A DNA stretch of 64,000 nt from Bacteroidaceae bacterium (GCA_024699495.1 JAILPK010000014.1:1-64000), one strand, 5' to 3'; shown: positions 40,678 to 50,384, counted from the first letter of the stretch. The notes: generated from the sequence alone by a model not told the origin. Program-made: numbers and translations.

Positions 40678-41661
40678 ATGAAGGAACTTATGTCAGATGA
40701 CGAGAAATATATGTACAGATGCCTGCAACTGGCGCGGCAGGGAGAGCTCTTTGCATTTCCGAACCCCATGGTCGGAGCTGTTATTGTGCATGAGGGACGC
40801 ATAATCGGAGAGGGATGGCATCGGCGATGCGGAGGGCCGCATGCCGAAGTGAATGCTATAGCTTCTGTGCATCCTGAAGATATCCGATTGCTCAACCAAA
40901 GCACCATCTACGTGAGTCTGGAGCCTTGCTCCCATTGGGGGAAGACCCCTCCGTGTGCAGATTTGATTATCGAAAAGGGCATACGGCGAGTGGTATGCGG
41001 CTGCATGGACCCCTTTGCAAAGGTGAGAGGGCGCGGCATAAAGCGTCTGAGAGAAGCCGGTTGCGAGGTGGTGGTCGGGGTTCTGGAAGTAGAGTGCCGC
41101 GCCCTGAACAGACGTTTTATGGCCGTTCAGACCAACGGCCGGCCATGGATAACGCTGAAATGGGCACAGAGCGCAGACGGGTTCATTGACCGCAAGCGCA
41201 ACAGCATAGCCGACGGCAAGCCATGTCAGTTCTCTACAGCATGGACACGGATGAAGGTTCACAAACTGAGAGCTATGCACGGAGCCATCGTAGTAGGCCG
41301 CAGGACTTGGGAACTGGACGAGCCGTTGCTGACCACGCGCTTCTGGCCCGGCCCCTCTCCTCTTAGATATGTGCTTAGCAAGTCACTTGCCACACTCGAG
41401 CCTCAGCGCTCACCGGCTCAGAATAGCTCAGCCCCCGCGTGGATACTCTGCCATTCCATCGACGAACTGCTGCTTGACATGGCGGAAAGGAATATCCAGT
41501 CGGTGTTGATTGAGGGCGGGAGAGACACTCTGCAGGGATTTATCGACCGGGATTTATGGGACGAAGCTTATATTGAAAAGACAGATATAATGCTCGGAGA
41601 AGGGGTCAAAGCTCCGTCAATAGACCTAAAAAGGCGCTGCAAGGACGTTAATTTTACCTAA
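40678..41661 (+). CDS. ribD: Bifunctional riboflavin biosynthesis deaminase/reductase
   Basis: Performs two successive steps of riboflavin synthesis: deamination of the pyrimidine, then NADPH-dependent reduction of the ribose side chain. The 327-residue protein has an N-terminal zinc deaminase ('PHAEVNAIASV' with H-A-E, 'PCSHWGKTPPCADLI' zinc cysteines). The C-terminal reductase-like domain starts near 'RPWITLKWAQSADGFIDRKRN' and contains 'VVGRRTWELDEPLLTTR' and 'SVLIEGGRDTLQGFI'. The ATG at 40678 ends a 28-bp repeat unit. Other rib genes are not nearby. Confidence 0.94.
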   Translation: MKELMSDDEKYMYRCLQLARQGELFAFPNPMVGAVIVHEGRIIGEGWHRRCGGPHAEVNAIASVHPEDIRLLNQSTIYVSLEPCSHWGKTPPCADLIIEKGIRRVVCGCMDPFAKVRGRGIKRLREAGCEVVVGVLEVECRALNRRFMAVQTNGRPWITLKWAQSADGFIDRKRNSIADGKPCQFSTAWTRMKVHKLRAMHGAIVVGRRTWELDEPLLTTRFWPGPSPLRYVLSKSLATLEPQRSPAQNSSAPAWILCHSIDELLLDMAERNIQSVLIEGGRDTLQGFIDRDLWDEAYIEKTDIMLGEGVKAPSIDLKRRCKDVNFT

Positions 41662-41720
41662 TAATACGCGCGAAGAAGTCTTTTTGGGCCTTTATATTTC
41701 GAAAAAGACAGAAAAGTCTG

Positions 41721-41728
41721 TACTTTTG
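41721..41728 (+). promoter_or_regulatory. -7 box for the DUF6242-like gene
   Basis: TACTTTTG 10 bases before the ATG at 41738, with TTCG at the -33 position. It would drive the downstream envelope block. Confidence 0.6.
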
Positions 41729-41737
41729 CAGCCGATT

Positions 41738-43105
41738 ATGAGAAATTTGGCATCCGCTCTCGCGAGCATCATTATCCTCTCCCTGATAATTTCAGGCTGC
41801 AAGAAGGAAGAGGAGGTAGAATACAGCAGCAACTGTTATATAAGTTCCTTCACTCTCGGAGCTATGAAGAGAGTGGTGCATGTCACTTCGTCAAGCGGAA
41901 GCGATAGCACTTATAATGTGTCGTTCACAGGGTCACTTTACCCTCTTGTCATAAACCAGCGCGAGCAGACTATCCTGCTGAGAGATTCCCTCCCGATGGG
42001 CACCACAGTGTCCGCCGTAGTAGTGAGCGTGGGGTTCAACGGAGTGCTGATGCATCAGACATGGAGCGACGAGCCCACAGAGGACTGGATAACCTACAGC
42101 AGCAAGGACAGCCTGGATTTCTCCCAGCCGCGGCGTTTCCGAGTGATTCCCTCGGACGGCGTTGGATATCGTGATTATTTCGTTCGCCTCGACGTACGTA
42201 CCAACGAAGCCACGTCATTCACCTGGAATCCCGTGACAGATGCCACGACTCTTGCAGAGCGTGCCAGTATGAAGGCAACCACGCGCGACACAGACATCTA
42301 CGTGCTGAGCACAGACTCAGCCGGCAAGGCATTTGCCACCAAGAGCAATATGACCCAGATGCCAGCTGTATGGACCGAGTCTGCATGCACAGGCCTGCCG
42401 ACAAATGTGGATGTTAACTCGCTGCAGGTGTTCAAATCGAAATTCTGGATTACAGACAGCGTAGGACAAATGTACCAGTCGGACGACTGCATTTTGTGGA
42501 GTCCGGAGGCCACAGCTACACCACTGACACTCATCGCCGCTTCAGACTATGCCCTATATGCCCGCAACGCTGTGGGCACCTCCCCACTGTCTCTCTGCTA
42601 TTCGACTGGAACAGGATGGACCCCCATCGGCATAGATGAGGAAGAGTCTCTCTTCCCCACCACAACGGCTTCGGTGGCCATCACCCAGGAAAACGGCATC
42701 CAAAGAGTGCTTATCGCAGGTCCCAAAGCCCCGACAGCCGAGGGAAACGACAGCACCTGCGCGGTATGGAGTCTGCTGGAAAGATTCGACGAGCCCTGGA
42801 CTTACTATTCCGATGGAAGCGCATACGTCTATACCCTGCCCGCAATGAGCAGCCTGAATATCGTAGAATACAACTACTGGCTCATAGCATTTGGAAGCCG
42901 CATGGATGCAGACGGCCCAACCACCATGTGCTACCTCAGTCAGGACAACGGCATAACATGGAAGACGTTCTCTAACCTGACCGCGCCAACATCCATAAGC
43001 AACACCACCAGTCCAATCACCGCAGTAGCGAGTGACGAATACTTCTGGGTTCTGGCCGGAAGCAAGGTGTGGCGCGTAAGGTTGAACAGTTACGGTGAAA
43101 ACTGA
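41738..43105 (+). CDS. DUF6242-like lipoprotein
   Basis: A 455-residue predicted lipoprotein. The ATG at 41738 opens 'MRNLASALASIIILSLIISGC', with lipobox (I-S-G-C); the track's start at 41684 is rejected, since it would precede the promoter. The N-terminal 150 residues look like an Ig-like domain ('RRFRVIPSDGVGYRDYFVRLDV'). The rest resembles a six- or seven-bladed propeller with sialidase/BNR-like repeats ('SVAITQENGIQRVLIAG', 'CYLSQDNGITWKTFSN'). I recall this as DUF6242, a Bacteroidales-specific family; function unknown. Its stop overlaps the start of the PorG-like gene by one base (TGATG), so the two are translationally coupled. Confidence 0.75.
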   Translation: MRNLASALASIIILSLIISGCKKEEEVEYSSNCYISSFTLGAMKRVVHVTSSSGSDSTYNVSFTGSLYPLVINQREQTILLRDSLPMGTTVSAVVVSVGFNGVLMHQTWSDEPTEDWITYSSKDSLDFSQPRRFRVIPSDGVGYRDYFVRLDVRTNEATSFTWNPVTDATTLAERASMKATTRDTDIYVLSTDSAGKAFATKSNMTQMPAVWTESACTGLPTNVDVNSLQVFKSKFWITDSVGQMYQSDDCILWSPEATATPLTLIAASDYALYARNAVGTSPLSLCYSTGTGWTPIGIDEEESLFPTTTASVAITQENGIQRVLIAGPKAPTAEGNDSTCAVWSLLERFDEPWTYYSDGSAYVYTLPAMSSLNIVEYNYWLIAFGSRMDADGPTTMCYLSQDNGITWKTFSNLTAPTSISNTTSPITAVASDEYFWVLAGSKVWRVRLNSYGEN

Positions 43106-43824
43106 TGAATCGCGTAATCCTGACAACACTGCTCCTGGCCTTCTGTGCTACTATCTATGCTCAGGACGGCGAACTTCTGGAATACCAGCAGGAGATTGGC
43201 GGAGGTGCAGGTATAATGAACTATATAGGAGACTCCGGAGGGTCGCCGCTGAAGCACCCTGGCCCTATGGTTTCGGTGTTCTGGAGACGAAACTTCAACC
43301 AGCGAATGGTGGTTCGGACACACATGCTGATGGGACATATCAGCGGCAACACGAAAGGAAACTTCGTACCCACAGACCCACTGAGCGAGACCCCGGCGGG
43401 AGGCACTCCTACAACAGTAGAGTTCAGCAGGAACGTGATGGAAGCAGGAGCCCAGTTTGAGTTCAATTTCTTCGGCTATGGCAGAGGCGCCGCATACAAA
43501 GGGCTGAAGCCCTGGACTCCCTACCTGCTCTTCGGAGCAGGTGTCACCACCGCTTTCGGCGGCGGCGGCAAATTTGTAGGCGGGCTCAATATACCCGTCG
43601 GCATAGGGCTCAGATACAAGGTCAGGCAACGCCTGAACCTCGGTTTTGAGTGGGCCGTACGCTTCACTACCTCTGACCGCCTGGACGACAGCGGGAACAT
43701 GACAAAGCTCAATGACCCCTATGGCACACGCAGCGGAATGTTCAAGAACAAGGATTGCTACACCACTGCGATGTTCAGCATCTCTTACGACATATCACCC
43801 AAATACCGCAAGTGCAATAATTAA
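43105..43824 (+). CDS. PorG-like (DUF6089) outer-membrane beta-barrel protein
   Basis: A 239-residue protein with signal peptide '[20 protein letters not shown]', then alternating beta strands: '[17 protein letters not shown]', '[28 protein letters not shown]', '[11 protein letters not shown]', '[15 protein letters not shown]' and '[23 protein letters not shown]'. It matches the DUF6089 family, which includes PorG of the type IX secretion system. In Porphyromonas gingivalis porG lies just upstream of the uppS-bamA-ompH cluster, as here; the match in gene order is from memory. Whether a type IX system operates here is not shown, though two secreted proteins in the window carry Por-like tails. 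Confidence 0.75.
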   Translation: MNRVILTTLLLAFCATIYAQDGELLEYQQEIGGGAGIMNYIGDSGGSPLKHPGPMVSVFWRRNFNQRMVVRTHMLMGHISGNTKGNFVPTDPLSETPAGGTPTTVEFSRNVMEAGAQFEFNFFGYGRGAAYKGLKPWTPYLLFGAGVTTAFGGGGKFVGGLNIPVGIGLRYKVRQRLNLGFEWAVRFTTSDRLDDSGNMTKLNDPYGTRSGMFKNKDCYTTAMFSISYDISPKYRKCNN

Positions 43825-43826
43825 AT

Positions 43827-44561
43827 ATGGATATAGATACTAATCACATCCCGACTCACATCGCTATCATAATGGATGGGAACGGGCGCTGGGCCAAGGC
43901 TAAAGGGCTGCCGCGCACCGCTGGGCATGTCCAAGGCGTTGAAGCCGTGAAGACAATAACCGAAGAATGTACCCGTTTAGGTGTCAAATACCTGACTCTA
44001 TATACATTCTCAACAGAGAACTGGAGCCGTCCGGAGGATGAAGTCAACACCCTGATGGGACTTGTGCTTACGAATCTGGAGACAGAGTTGTTTCAGAAAA
44101 ACGACGTCCGATTCCGCGTAATCGGAGATAGGCAGCGTCTGCCTAAGGACGTTCAGGAGAAACTCAGCGAGACAGAGAGCCGCACTGCTGGGAACAAAAA
44201 GATGACGATGGTGGTTGCACTCAGCTATAGCGGCCGATGGGAAATCACCCAAGCTATGCGGGACTTATACAAAGAAATAATGTCAAAAGGCAAGACGATG
44301 ACAGAGGATTCGATTACTGAGGAATGGGTCAGCCAGCACATGCAGACGGCGTTCATGCCAGACCCCGACCTGCTTATCCGCACTGGTGGCGAGCAGCGCA
44401 TCAGTAATTATCTGCTGTGGCAGCTGGCTTACAGCGAGCTCTATTTCTGCGGCACTTTCTGGCCTGATTTCGGAGTGGAAGAGCTTCACACCGCAATAGC
44501 CTCATACCAAAATCGCGAACGCCGCTACGGCAAGACGAGCGAGCAAGTACAGACCGCATAA
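43827..44561 (+). CDS. uppS: Isoprenyl (undecaprenyl) diphosphate synthase
   Basis: Builds undecaprenyl diphosphate, the lipid carrier for peptidoglycan and surface glycans, from isopentenyl diphosphate in the cytoplasm. The 244-residue cis-prenyltransferase shows '[20 protein letters not shown]' (catalytic Asp and phosphate-binding), '[13 protein letters not shown]', '[11 protein letters not shown]' and '[27 protein letters not shown]'. It begins three bases after the PorG-like gene and is followed 20 bases later by bamA, so it belongs to the envelope operon. Confidence 0.96.
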   Translation: MDIDTNHIPTHIAIIMDGNGRWAKAKGLPRTAGHVQGVEAVKTITEECTRLGVKYLTLYTFSTENWSRPEDEVNTLMGLVLTNLETELFQKNDVRFRVIGDRQRLPKDVQEKLSETESRTAGNKKMTMVVALSYSGRWEITQAMRDLYKEIMSKGKTMTEDSITEEWVSQHMQTAFMPDPDLLIRTGGEQRISNYLLWQLAYSELYFCGTFWPDFGVEELHTAIASYQNRERRYGKTSEQVQTA

Positions 44562-44581
44562 AAAAAGTAAAGAAAAGATAG

Positions 44582-47209
44582 ATGAACTCAATATTGAGAA
44601 AATATATAAGCTTAGTTTTCCTGCTCCTGTTTACAGCTCTGAGCACAAAAGCCCAGACTGAACGCATCATAGCTCCGAACATCGACTATTCCAGAACGCC
44701 CAGGCAATATACGATTGGCGGGATTTCGATTGAGGGTGTGCAGAACTATGAGGACTACGTAATTATCGGACTGTCGGGCCTCTCCAAAGGGCAAAAGATA
44801 ACTATCCCTGGAGAGGAAATCACGAAAGCCATCAAAAGATATTGGAAAAACGGTCTGTTCTCAAACGTATCTATAAGTGTGGACAGCCTGGTGGCTGACT
44901 CGGCCTTTCTGCATATCAAACTGGCTATGCGCCCGAGGATATCCCAGATAAACTATACTGGAGTAAAGAAAAGCGAGCGCGAAGACCTCGAAGAGAAGCT
45001 CGGGCTGATTAAGGATTATCAACTGACGCCGAATCTGATAAACCGCACGAAACTGCTCACCCGGCGCTATTTCGACGAGAAGGGTTATAAGAATGCTGAT
45101 ATTGAGGTGGTGCAGCACGATGACATATCCAACCCGGGCAAGGTGATTCTTGAAATCAACATAGACAAGAAGGAAAAAGTCAGAGTGAACTCTATCACCA
45201 TCACTGGCAACAAGGCCCTATCAACCCGCAAAATCAAAGGTAATCTCTTCAAGAATGGAGTCTTCAAGAAAACTCATGAGAGACACATGATGTCCTCCTG
45301 GTTCCGCTCAAAGAAATATATCGAGGAGAATTGGAACGAGGACAAGAATAATCTTATCGCCAAATATGCGGAATTAGGATACCGCGACGCGCAGATAGTG
45401 TCAGACTCAGTGGTGTCAAGAGATGACAACCTTGTAGATATCTATATTAATGTAGATGAAGGCCGCCGCTATTACATCCGCAATGTCGAGTGGGTCGGAA
45501 ACACCCTCTACTCATCGGACATGCTGAACGAATACCTTCGCATGAAGAAGGGGGATGTATATAATCAGCGGCAGATCGACGAGCGGACAAGAGATGACGA
45601 GGACGCCATTGGCAATCTGTATTACAATAACGGATACGTATTCTACCAGCTCGACCCGAGGGAGACGAATATCGTAGGTGACTCTGTAGATCTGGAGATG
45701 AGGATTCAGGAAGGCCCCCAGGCATACATCAGCCACGTCACCATTACGGGTAACGACCGAGTATATGAAGATGTGGTACGCCGCGAGCTGCGCACCAAAC
45801 CGGGCGACCTCTTCTCGAAGAAGGCTCTGGAACGCTCATACCGCGAAATAGCCTCCATGGGACACTTCGACCCCGAGCATATCGATTACAAGATCGAACC
45901 AAACCAGGAAAACGGAACGGTTGACATGGCTTGGAACCTGACACCAAAGAGCAACGACCAAGTGGAATTCTCACTCGGCTACGGACAGACCGGTGTGATT
46001 GGTAAAATAGGACTTAAGTTCAACAACTTCTGCATGGCGAACCTCTTTAAAAAAGGCGGCCTGCGCAGGGGAATCCTACCCAACGGCAACGGTGAGACAT
46101 TCAGCATCAGCGGACAGACCAACGGAAGATACTACCAATCATATTCTATCAGCTATCTGAACCCATGGTTCGGAGGTAAACGTCCGACATCACTCAGTCT
46201 CTCCGCATTCTTCTCCAGGCAGACTGACGTGAGCGACAGATATTACAACTCCGCATACTACAACTCATATTACAACTATCTTTACGGCTACGGAAACTCA
46301 TACTCCAATTACTATGAGAATTTCTATGATGCTGACAAGTATGTGATGATTTACGGCGCTACTCTGGGATGGGGTAAACGCTTGAGCTGGCCAGATGACT
46401 ATTTCCAGCTTTCAGCAGAACTGTCTTACACTCGTTACAACCTGAAACAATGGAGATACTTTCTTATCACTGATGGCACATGCAACAACCTGAATTTAGG
46501 CTTAACCATTGCTCGTTCGAGCACTGACAACCCGATTTACCCACGCAGCGGTTCTGAATTCGTCTTCTCTGTGAATGCTACTCCGCCATATTCCCTCATT
46601 GACGGCAAGGACTATGCAAACCTGGCCAACAACGAGTACTCTGCAACTTACCAGAAAGAGCTGCAGCAGAAATACAAATGGATTGAGTACCACAAATGGA
46701 AATTCAAGAGCCGCACCTTCACTGCGCTTACCGGCCAGAACAAATGTCCAGTGCTGATGACACGCGTGGAATTCGGTATCCTGGGTTCGTACTCTCCGCA
46801 CAAGCGTTCACCCTTTGAGACCTTCTATATGGGAGGTGACGGTATGAGCGGATACAGCTATAGCTATGCCACGGAGACCATCGGACTGCGCGGTTACGAC
46901 AACGGTTCGCTGACTCCTTCCGGTTACAGTGGCTACGCATACGACCGCTTCACATTAGAACTGCGCTACCCGTTTATCCTCGGCAATAGCACCAACATCT
47001 ACGGCCTGGCTTTTGTAGAAGGCGGTAACGCATGGAGCAGCGTAAAGGACTTCAACCCGTTTGACATGAAGCGCTCGGCAGGCGTAGGCGTCCGTATATT
47101 CCTGCCTATGGTCGGTCTGCTCGGTATTGACTGGGCATACGGATTCGACAAGGTTTTCGGACGCAAGGGCGGCAGCAATTTCCACTTCGTTCTTGGACAG
47201 GAGTTCTGA
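44582..47209 (+). CDS. bamA: Outer-membrane protein assembly factor BamA
   Basis: Core of the machine that folds beta-barrel proteins into the outer membrane. An 875-residue precursor with signal peptide 'SLVFLLLFTALSTKAQ', five POTRA-like domains (visible as 'IGGISIEGVQNYEDYVIIGLSGL', 'VNSITITGNKALSTRKIKGN', 'IRNVEWVGNTLYSSDMLNEYL', 'ISHVTITGNDRVYEDVVRREL'), and a C-terminal barrel from about residue 460. The barrel contains a Tyr/Ser/Asn-rich extracellular loop ('YNSYYNYLYGYGNSYSNYYENF') and ends with an aromatic residue ('HFVLGQEF'), as barrel proteins do. Its neighbours uppS and ompH are the usual ones in Bacteroidota. Confidence 0.95.
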   Translation: MNSILRKYISLVFLLLFTALSTKAQTERIIAPNIDYSRTPRQYTIGGISIEGVQNYEDYVIIGLSGLSKGQKITIPGEEITKAIKRYWKNGLFSNVSISVDSLVADSAFLHIKLAMRPRISQINYTGVKKSEREDLEEKLGLIKDYQLTPNLINRTKLLTRRYFDEKGYKNADIEVVQHDDISNPGKVILEINIDKKEKVRVNSITITGNKALSTRKIKGNLFKNGVFKKTHERHMMSSWFRSKKYIEENWNEDKNNLIAKYAELGYRDAQIVSDSVVSRDDNLVDIYINVDEGRRYYIRNVEWVGNTLYSSDMLNEYLRMKKGDVYNQRQIDERTRDDEDAIGNLYYNNGYVFYQLDPRETNIVGDSVDLEMRIQEGPQAYISHVTITGNDRVYEDVVRRELRTKPGDLFSKKALERSYREIASMGHFDPEHIDYKIEPNQENGTVDMAWNLTPKSNDQVEFSLGYGQTGVIGKIGLKFNNFCMANLFKKGGLRRGILPNGNGETFSISGQTNGRYYQSYSISYLNPWFGGKRPTSLSLSAFFSRQTDVSDRYYNSAYYNSYYNYLYGYGNSYSNYYENFYDADKYVMIYGATLGWGKRLSWPDDYFQLSAELSYTRYNLKQWRYFLITDGTCNNLNLGLTIARSSTDNPIYPRSGSEFVFSVNATPPYSLIDGKDYANLANNEYSATYQKELQQKYKWIEYHKWKFKSRTFTALTGQNKCPVLMTRVEFGILGSYSPHKRSPFETFYMGGDGMSGYSYSYATETIGLRGYDNGSLTPSGYSGYAYDRFTLELRYPFILGNSTNIYGLAFVEGGNAWSSVKDFNPFDMKRSAGVGVRIFLPMVGLLGIDWAYGFDKVFGRKGGSNFHFVLGQEF

Positions 47210-47302
47210 TCCTGCATCAAATTATTAAACTTTTAACTTTATCAATAGTCTAAACATAACAACCACTAAACCGTAAAACCTTAAACATTAAAACAGAAGA
47301 TT

Positions 47303-47854
47303 ATGAAAACATCAAGATTTATCACAGCTTTATTCGCCATATTGTTTCTCCTTCCGCTGACGGGAGGACAAGAAGGGGCTCTATCCTCTCTGAAGGCACA
47401 GAAGTACGCTCTTATCGATATGGAATATATCCTGAAGAATGTGCCTGCATACGAGCGCGCCACAGAGCAACTCAATCAGGTAAGCCGCAAATGGCAAGCA
47501 GAAGTGGAGGCTCTGCAGACCGAAGCCCAGAACCTCTTCAAGAAGTATCAGAGCGAGGCTGTTTTCCTCAGTGCTGAGCAGAAGACAGCACGCGAAGAGG
47601 CAATTGTGTCCAAAGAGAAAGAGGCTGCAGACCTGAAGAAGAAATATTTCGGTCCGGAGGGCGAGCTGTTCAAAAAACGCGAGAGCCTGATGACACCTAT
47701 TCAGGATGAGATCTACAATGCTGTAAAGGACATCGCCGAGTCAAAAGGATATAGTCTTATACTCGACCGTGCATCTGACAGCGGAATCATCTTCGCCTCA
47801 CCAAAGATTGACATCAGCAACGAGGTTCTGCAAAAACTCGGCTACGGACAGTAA
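47303..47854 (+). CDS. OmpH/Skp-family periplasmic chaperone, first copy
   Basis: Skp-type holdase that escorts unfolded outer-membrane proteins to BamA. The 183-residue precursor has a signal peptide ('FITALFAILFLLPLTGG'), a beta-strand 'KYALIDMEYILKNVPAYERATEQLNQV', a long charged coiled coil, and the closing beta segment 'GYSLILDRASDSGIIFASPKIDISNEVL'. It is the first of three tandem members. The 93-base gap from bamA is AT-rich and may carry a weak promoter, but no consensus box is clear. Paralogues within the block may have different clients; nothing in the sequence shows which. Confidence 0.9.
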   Translation: MKTSRFITALFAILFLLPLTGGQEGALSSLKAQKYALIDMEYILKNVPAYERATEQLNQVSRKWQAEVEALQTEAQNLFKKYQSEAVFLSAEQKTAREEAIVSKEKEAADLKKKYFGPEGELFKKRESLMTPIQDEIYNAVKDIAESKGYSLILDRASDSGIIFASPKIDISNEVLQKLGYGQ

Positions 47855-48005
47855 GACTAATCCGGGCGCAGGCCCCAACTTTATAGCAGACACAATGTTC
47901 AAGCCAAACGCAAATGCAACGTTGTCGTTGTTATCTGCCAGGACCCGAGCCTCAATAATATATTATTAATAAGGTATAACAATAAATTTTTATATAAAAC
48001 AAATT

Positions 48006-48524
48006 ATGAAAAAATTGATTATCGCAATCCTCATGATGGTTGCAACGCCCCTTGCCATGATGGCACAAAAGTCAAGCGCAACACCCAAGTTCGGACATTT
48101 TGATTCCTCTGTCATTATGCAAGCTATGCCAGAGTTCAAATCAGCTCAAGACACATTGCAAGCTCTTGGCAACCAATATGACGAGGAGATAAAGCGTCTG
48201 CAAAACGAGTTGCAGAAAAAACATGAAGAGTATGAAGCTCAGAAGAACAACCTTTTGGAACCTGTACGTCAACGTCGCGAGCAGGAACTCACCGAGCTCA
48301 ACAACCGGTTCCAGCAGAGCCTGCAGGATAGCCAGGTAAACTTCCAGAAAGTCCAAAACGAAAAGCTGCAGGCAATCCAGAAGAAGTTGTTAGAAGCCGT
48401 GAAGAAGGTAGGTGACGCCGGAGGATATGTCTATATAATGGACACAGCAGCCGGAATACCATATATCAGCACAACCATCAGCAATGATGTAAGCGTTGAG
48501 ATTAAGAAAGCCTTAGGCATTTAA
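48006..48524 (+). CDS. OmpH/Skp-family periplasmic chaperone, second copy
   Basis: A 172-residue precursor with signal peptide ('MKKLIIAILMMVATPLAMMAQ'), then 'FGHFDSSVIMQAMPEFKSAQDTLQALG', a Gln/Glu/Lys-rich coiled coil of about 80 residues ('EYEAQKNNLLEPVRQRREQELTEL') and the closing strand 'GGYVYIMDTAAGIPYISTT'. It resembles the first copy in layout. A non-coding gap of 151 bases precedes it, ending in AT-rich text that may hold a promoter; no clear -7 box is visible. The family role is the same: holding outer-membrane proteins in the periplasm. Confidence 0.9.
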   Translation: MKKLIIAILMMVATPLAMMAQKSSATPKFGHFDSSVIMQAMPEFKSAQDTLQALGNQYDEEIKRLQNELQKKHEEYEAQKNNLLEPVRQRREQELTELNNRFQQSLQDSQVNFQKVQNEKLQAIQKKLLEAVKKVGDAGGYVYIMDTAAGIPYISTTISNDVSVEIKKALGI

Positions 48525-48611
48525 GTAATTAAGTCATTCACAATAAAGCAAGTCCCCTCAAGCCTAAAAACTCTCTCTAACCAGAGAGCTGAAGAGGGGC
48601 CGAAGAACATT

Positions 48612-49181
48612 ATGAAGAAGCATTTCATCTCATTTATTCTCCTCGCGGCACCTCTCTTTATTTCAGCTCAGGAAGTTACAGAATTGCCTGTAGCGCCAAC
48701 TGATTCCACAGCGGAAACAACCGCTGAGCCCAAACTGCAGTTCGGATATCTCAGTTATAACTCTGTATATGAGAAACTGCCCGAATATGCTGAGGCGCAG
48801 AAACAGTTCGAGGCCCTCAAAGCTAAGTATGAAGCAGAAGCCAAACGCTCAGAGAACGAATTTCAGAAGAAGTTTGCCGAATTCCTTCAGGGCCAGAAGG
48901 ACTTCCCCGCCAGCATCATGCAGAAACGCCAGGTGGAATTACAGGAACTGATGGAAAAGAGCATCTCTTTCCGCAGGGAGAGCCGTTCGCTGCTCAAAAA
49001 GGCTGAGGCTGACATGCAGAAGCCGGTTCTTGCAAGACTGAATGCCGTCATCAGCTCCATAGCTGCAGAGCAGGGCCTTCAGTTTGTAATAAACACAGAC
49101 GGCAACACTCTTCCTTTCGTCAGTTCTGCCGTAGGAGTGGATATTACAGATGCCGTTCTTGATAAGCTGAATATCCAATAA
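48612..49181 (+). CDS. OmpH/Skp-family periplasmic chaperone, third copy
   Basis: A 189-residue precursor: signal peptide 'HFISFILLAAPLFISAQ', then a Thr/Glu-rich linker ('DSTAETTAEPK') not seen in the other two copies. Next come 'LQFGYLSYNSVYEKLPEYAEAQKQFEALKAKYEAEAKR', a coiled coil and the terminal strand 'GLQFVINTDGNTLPFVSSAVGVDITDAVL'. Most Bacteroidota I know carry two OmpH genes after bamA; three is on the high side. It runs into murI 30 bases later, so cotranscription with murI is likely. Confidence 0.88.
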   Translation: MKKHFISFILLAAPLFISAQEVTELPVAPTDSTAETTAEPKLQFGYLSYNSVYEKLPEYAEAQKQFEALKAKYEAEAKRSENEFQKKFAEFLQGQKDFPASIMQKRQVELQELMEKSISFRRESRSLLKKAEADMQKPVLARLNAVISSIAAEQGLQFVINTDGNTLPFVSSAVGVDITDAVLDKLNIQ

Positions 49182-49211
49182 ATCCATCGCGGACACTAAA
49201 CTGCAAACAAA

Positions 49212-50030
49212 ATGTCACCTATCGGCATCTTCGATTCTGGCTATGGAGGTCTGACCATCCTGCATCAGATAAGGCAGATGATGCCGCAATACGACTATCT
49301 GTATCTCGGAGATAACGCGCGGGCTCCCTACGGCCCGCGCTCCTTCGAGGTTGTTTATGAGTTCACACTCCAGGCAGTAAAGAAACTGTTTTCCATGGGC
49401 TGCCCGCTTGTTATACTCGGATGTAACACCGCCAGCGCCAAGGCCCTGCGCTCAATTCAGCAGAATGACCTGCCTGAAATGAGCGACCCCACCAGACGAG
49501 TTCTCGGTGTAGTGCGTCCCACTGCTGAGTGCGTCGGAGATATTACGAGAAGCCGCCACGTGGGTATTGTAGCAACACAGGGCACTATATCCAGCCGGAC
49601 ATACGAACTGGAAATCGCCAAACTGCACCCGGACATTAAAGTTACAGGCGAGCCCTGCCCTATGTGGGTGCCATTAGTCGAAAACCATGAAGCTGACAGC
49701 CCCGGTGCCGATTATTTCGTAGAGAAAAACATAAGCCACCTTCTGAGCATTGATCCACAAATAGACACAATAATACTTGGCTGCACCCATTTCCCGCTTC
49801 TACTTAATAAAATAATAAAGTACACGCCCGCGCACGTACGCATAATACCACAAGGGACATACGTGGCCGAAAGTCTCAAAGACTATCTCCATCGGCACCC
49901 TGAGATGGAGACAAGAATAAGCCGCAACAAAACAACCCGCTTCCTCACTACTGAACAGTCAGACACCTTCGACCATTCAGCCACCTATTTCTTATCCACA
50001 CCCGTAAAGGCTGAAAGGATTACACTATAG
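49212..50030 (+). CDS. murI: Glutamate racemase
   Basis: Converts L-glutamate to D-glutamate for peptidoglycan. The 272-residue protein has the two catalytic cysteines in 'VILGCNTASAKAL' and 'IILGCTHFPLLL', the start 'PIGIFDSGYGGLTIL', 'YLGDNARAPYGPRS' and the closing-domain 'VGIVATQGTISSRTYE'. It closes the envelope block and is followed by a terminator. The ATG at 49212 is 30 bases after ompH3. Confidence 0.95.
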   Translation: MSPIGIFDSGYGGLTILHQIRQMMPQYDYLYLGDNARAPYGPRSFEVVYEFTLQAVKKLFSMGCPLVILGCNTASAKALRSIQQNDLPEMSDPTRRVLGVVRPTAECVGDITRSRHVGIVATQGTISSRTYELEIAKLHPDIKVTGEPCPMWVPLVENHEADSPGADYFVEKNISHLLSIDPQIDTIILGCTHFPLLLNKIIKYTPAHVRIIPQGTYVAESLKDYLHRHPEMETRISRNKTTRFLTTEQSDTFDHSATYFLSTPVKAERITL

Positions 50031-50146
50031 CAGTAACATAACAAATGGCAGAGAAGCCGCAATGTTGCTTTTTCTACTGCAAGCCATAAAGACCAATATG
50101 CAATTCTCCATGTAAGCTATACAGCGCCTTACATTCTTTTTTTTGC

Positions 50147-50169
50147 AAAGCCTTTTAGGGGCTTTTTTT
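50147..50169 (+). terminator. Terminator after murI
   Basis: AAAGCC-TTTTAG-GGGCTTTTTTT, a short stem with T-run, about 115 bases beyond murI. Confidence 0.65.
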
Positions 50170-50234
50170 GTTATAAGACTTACGGATTATTTTAACTCGC
50201 AGGTTAATGCAACAACTATTATATAGACATAAAA

Positions 50235-50279
50235 ATAATTACAGCCAACCGCTCATAAAAGAGGATTAGCTGTAATTAT
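50235..50279 (-). terminator. Terminator of tRNA-Pro
   Basis: ATAATTACAGC (50235-50245) pairs perfectly with GCTGTAATTAT (50269-50279); on the minus strand it is followed by a T-rich run. It sits 13 bases beyond the tRNA 3' end. Confidence 0.65.
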
Positions 50280-50292
50280 CTGCTACAAAATG

Positions 50293-50365
50293 TCGGGGCG
50301 ACCCGACTCGAACGGGCGACCGCCTGGTCCCAAACCAGGAGCGCTACCAACTGCGCTACACCCCG
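50293..50365 (-). tRNA. tRNA-Pro (anticodon TGG)
   Basis: Seventy-three bases on the minus strand. Acceptor CGGGGTG/CGCCCCG (the C1-G72 pair typical of bacterial tRNA-Pro), anticodon stem CCTGG/CCAGG with loop TTTGGGA, T arm GCCCGTTCGAGTCGGGT, discriminator A. Confidence 0.94.
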
Positions 50366-50376
50366 GAAAGCGGGCG

Positions 50377-50384
50377 CAAAGGTA
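50377..50384 (-). promoter_or_regulatory. -7 box for tRNA-Pro
   Basis: Minus strand TACCTTTG 11 bases upstream of the tRNA; the same 'TACCTTTGCGCCCG' context precedes tRNA-Lys. Confidence 0.6.
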
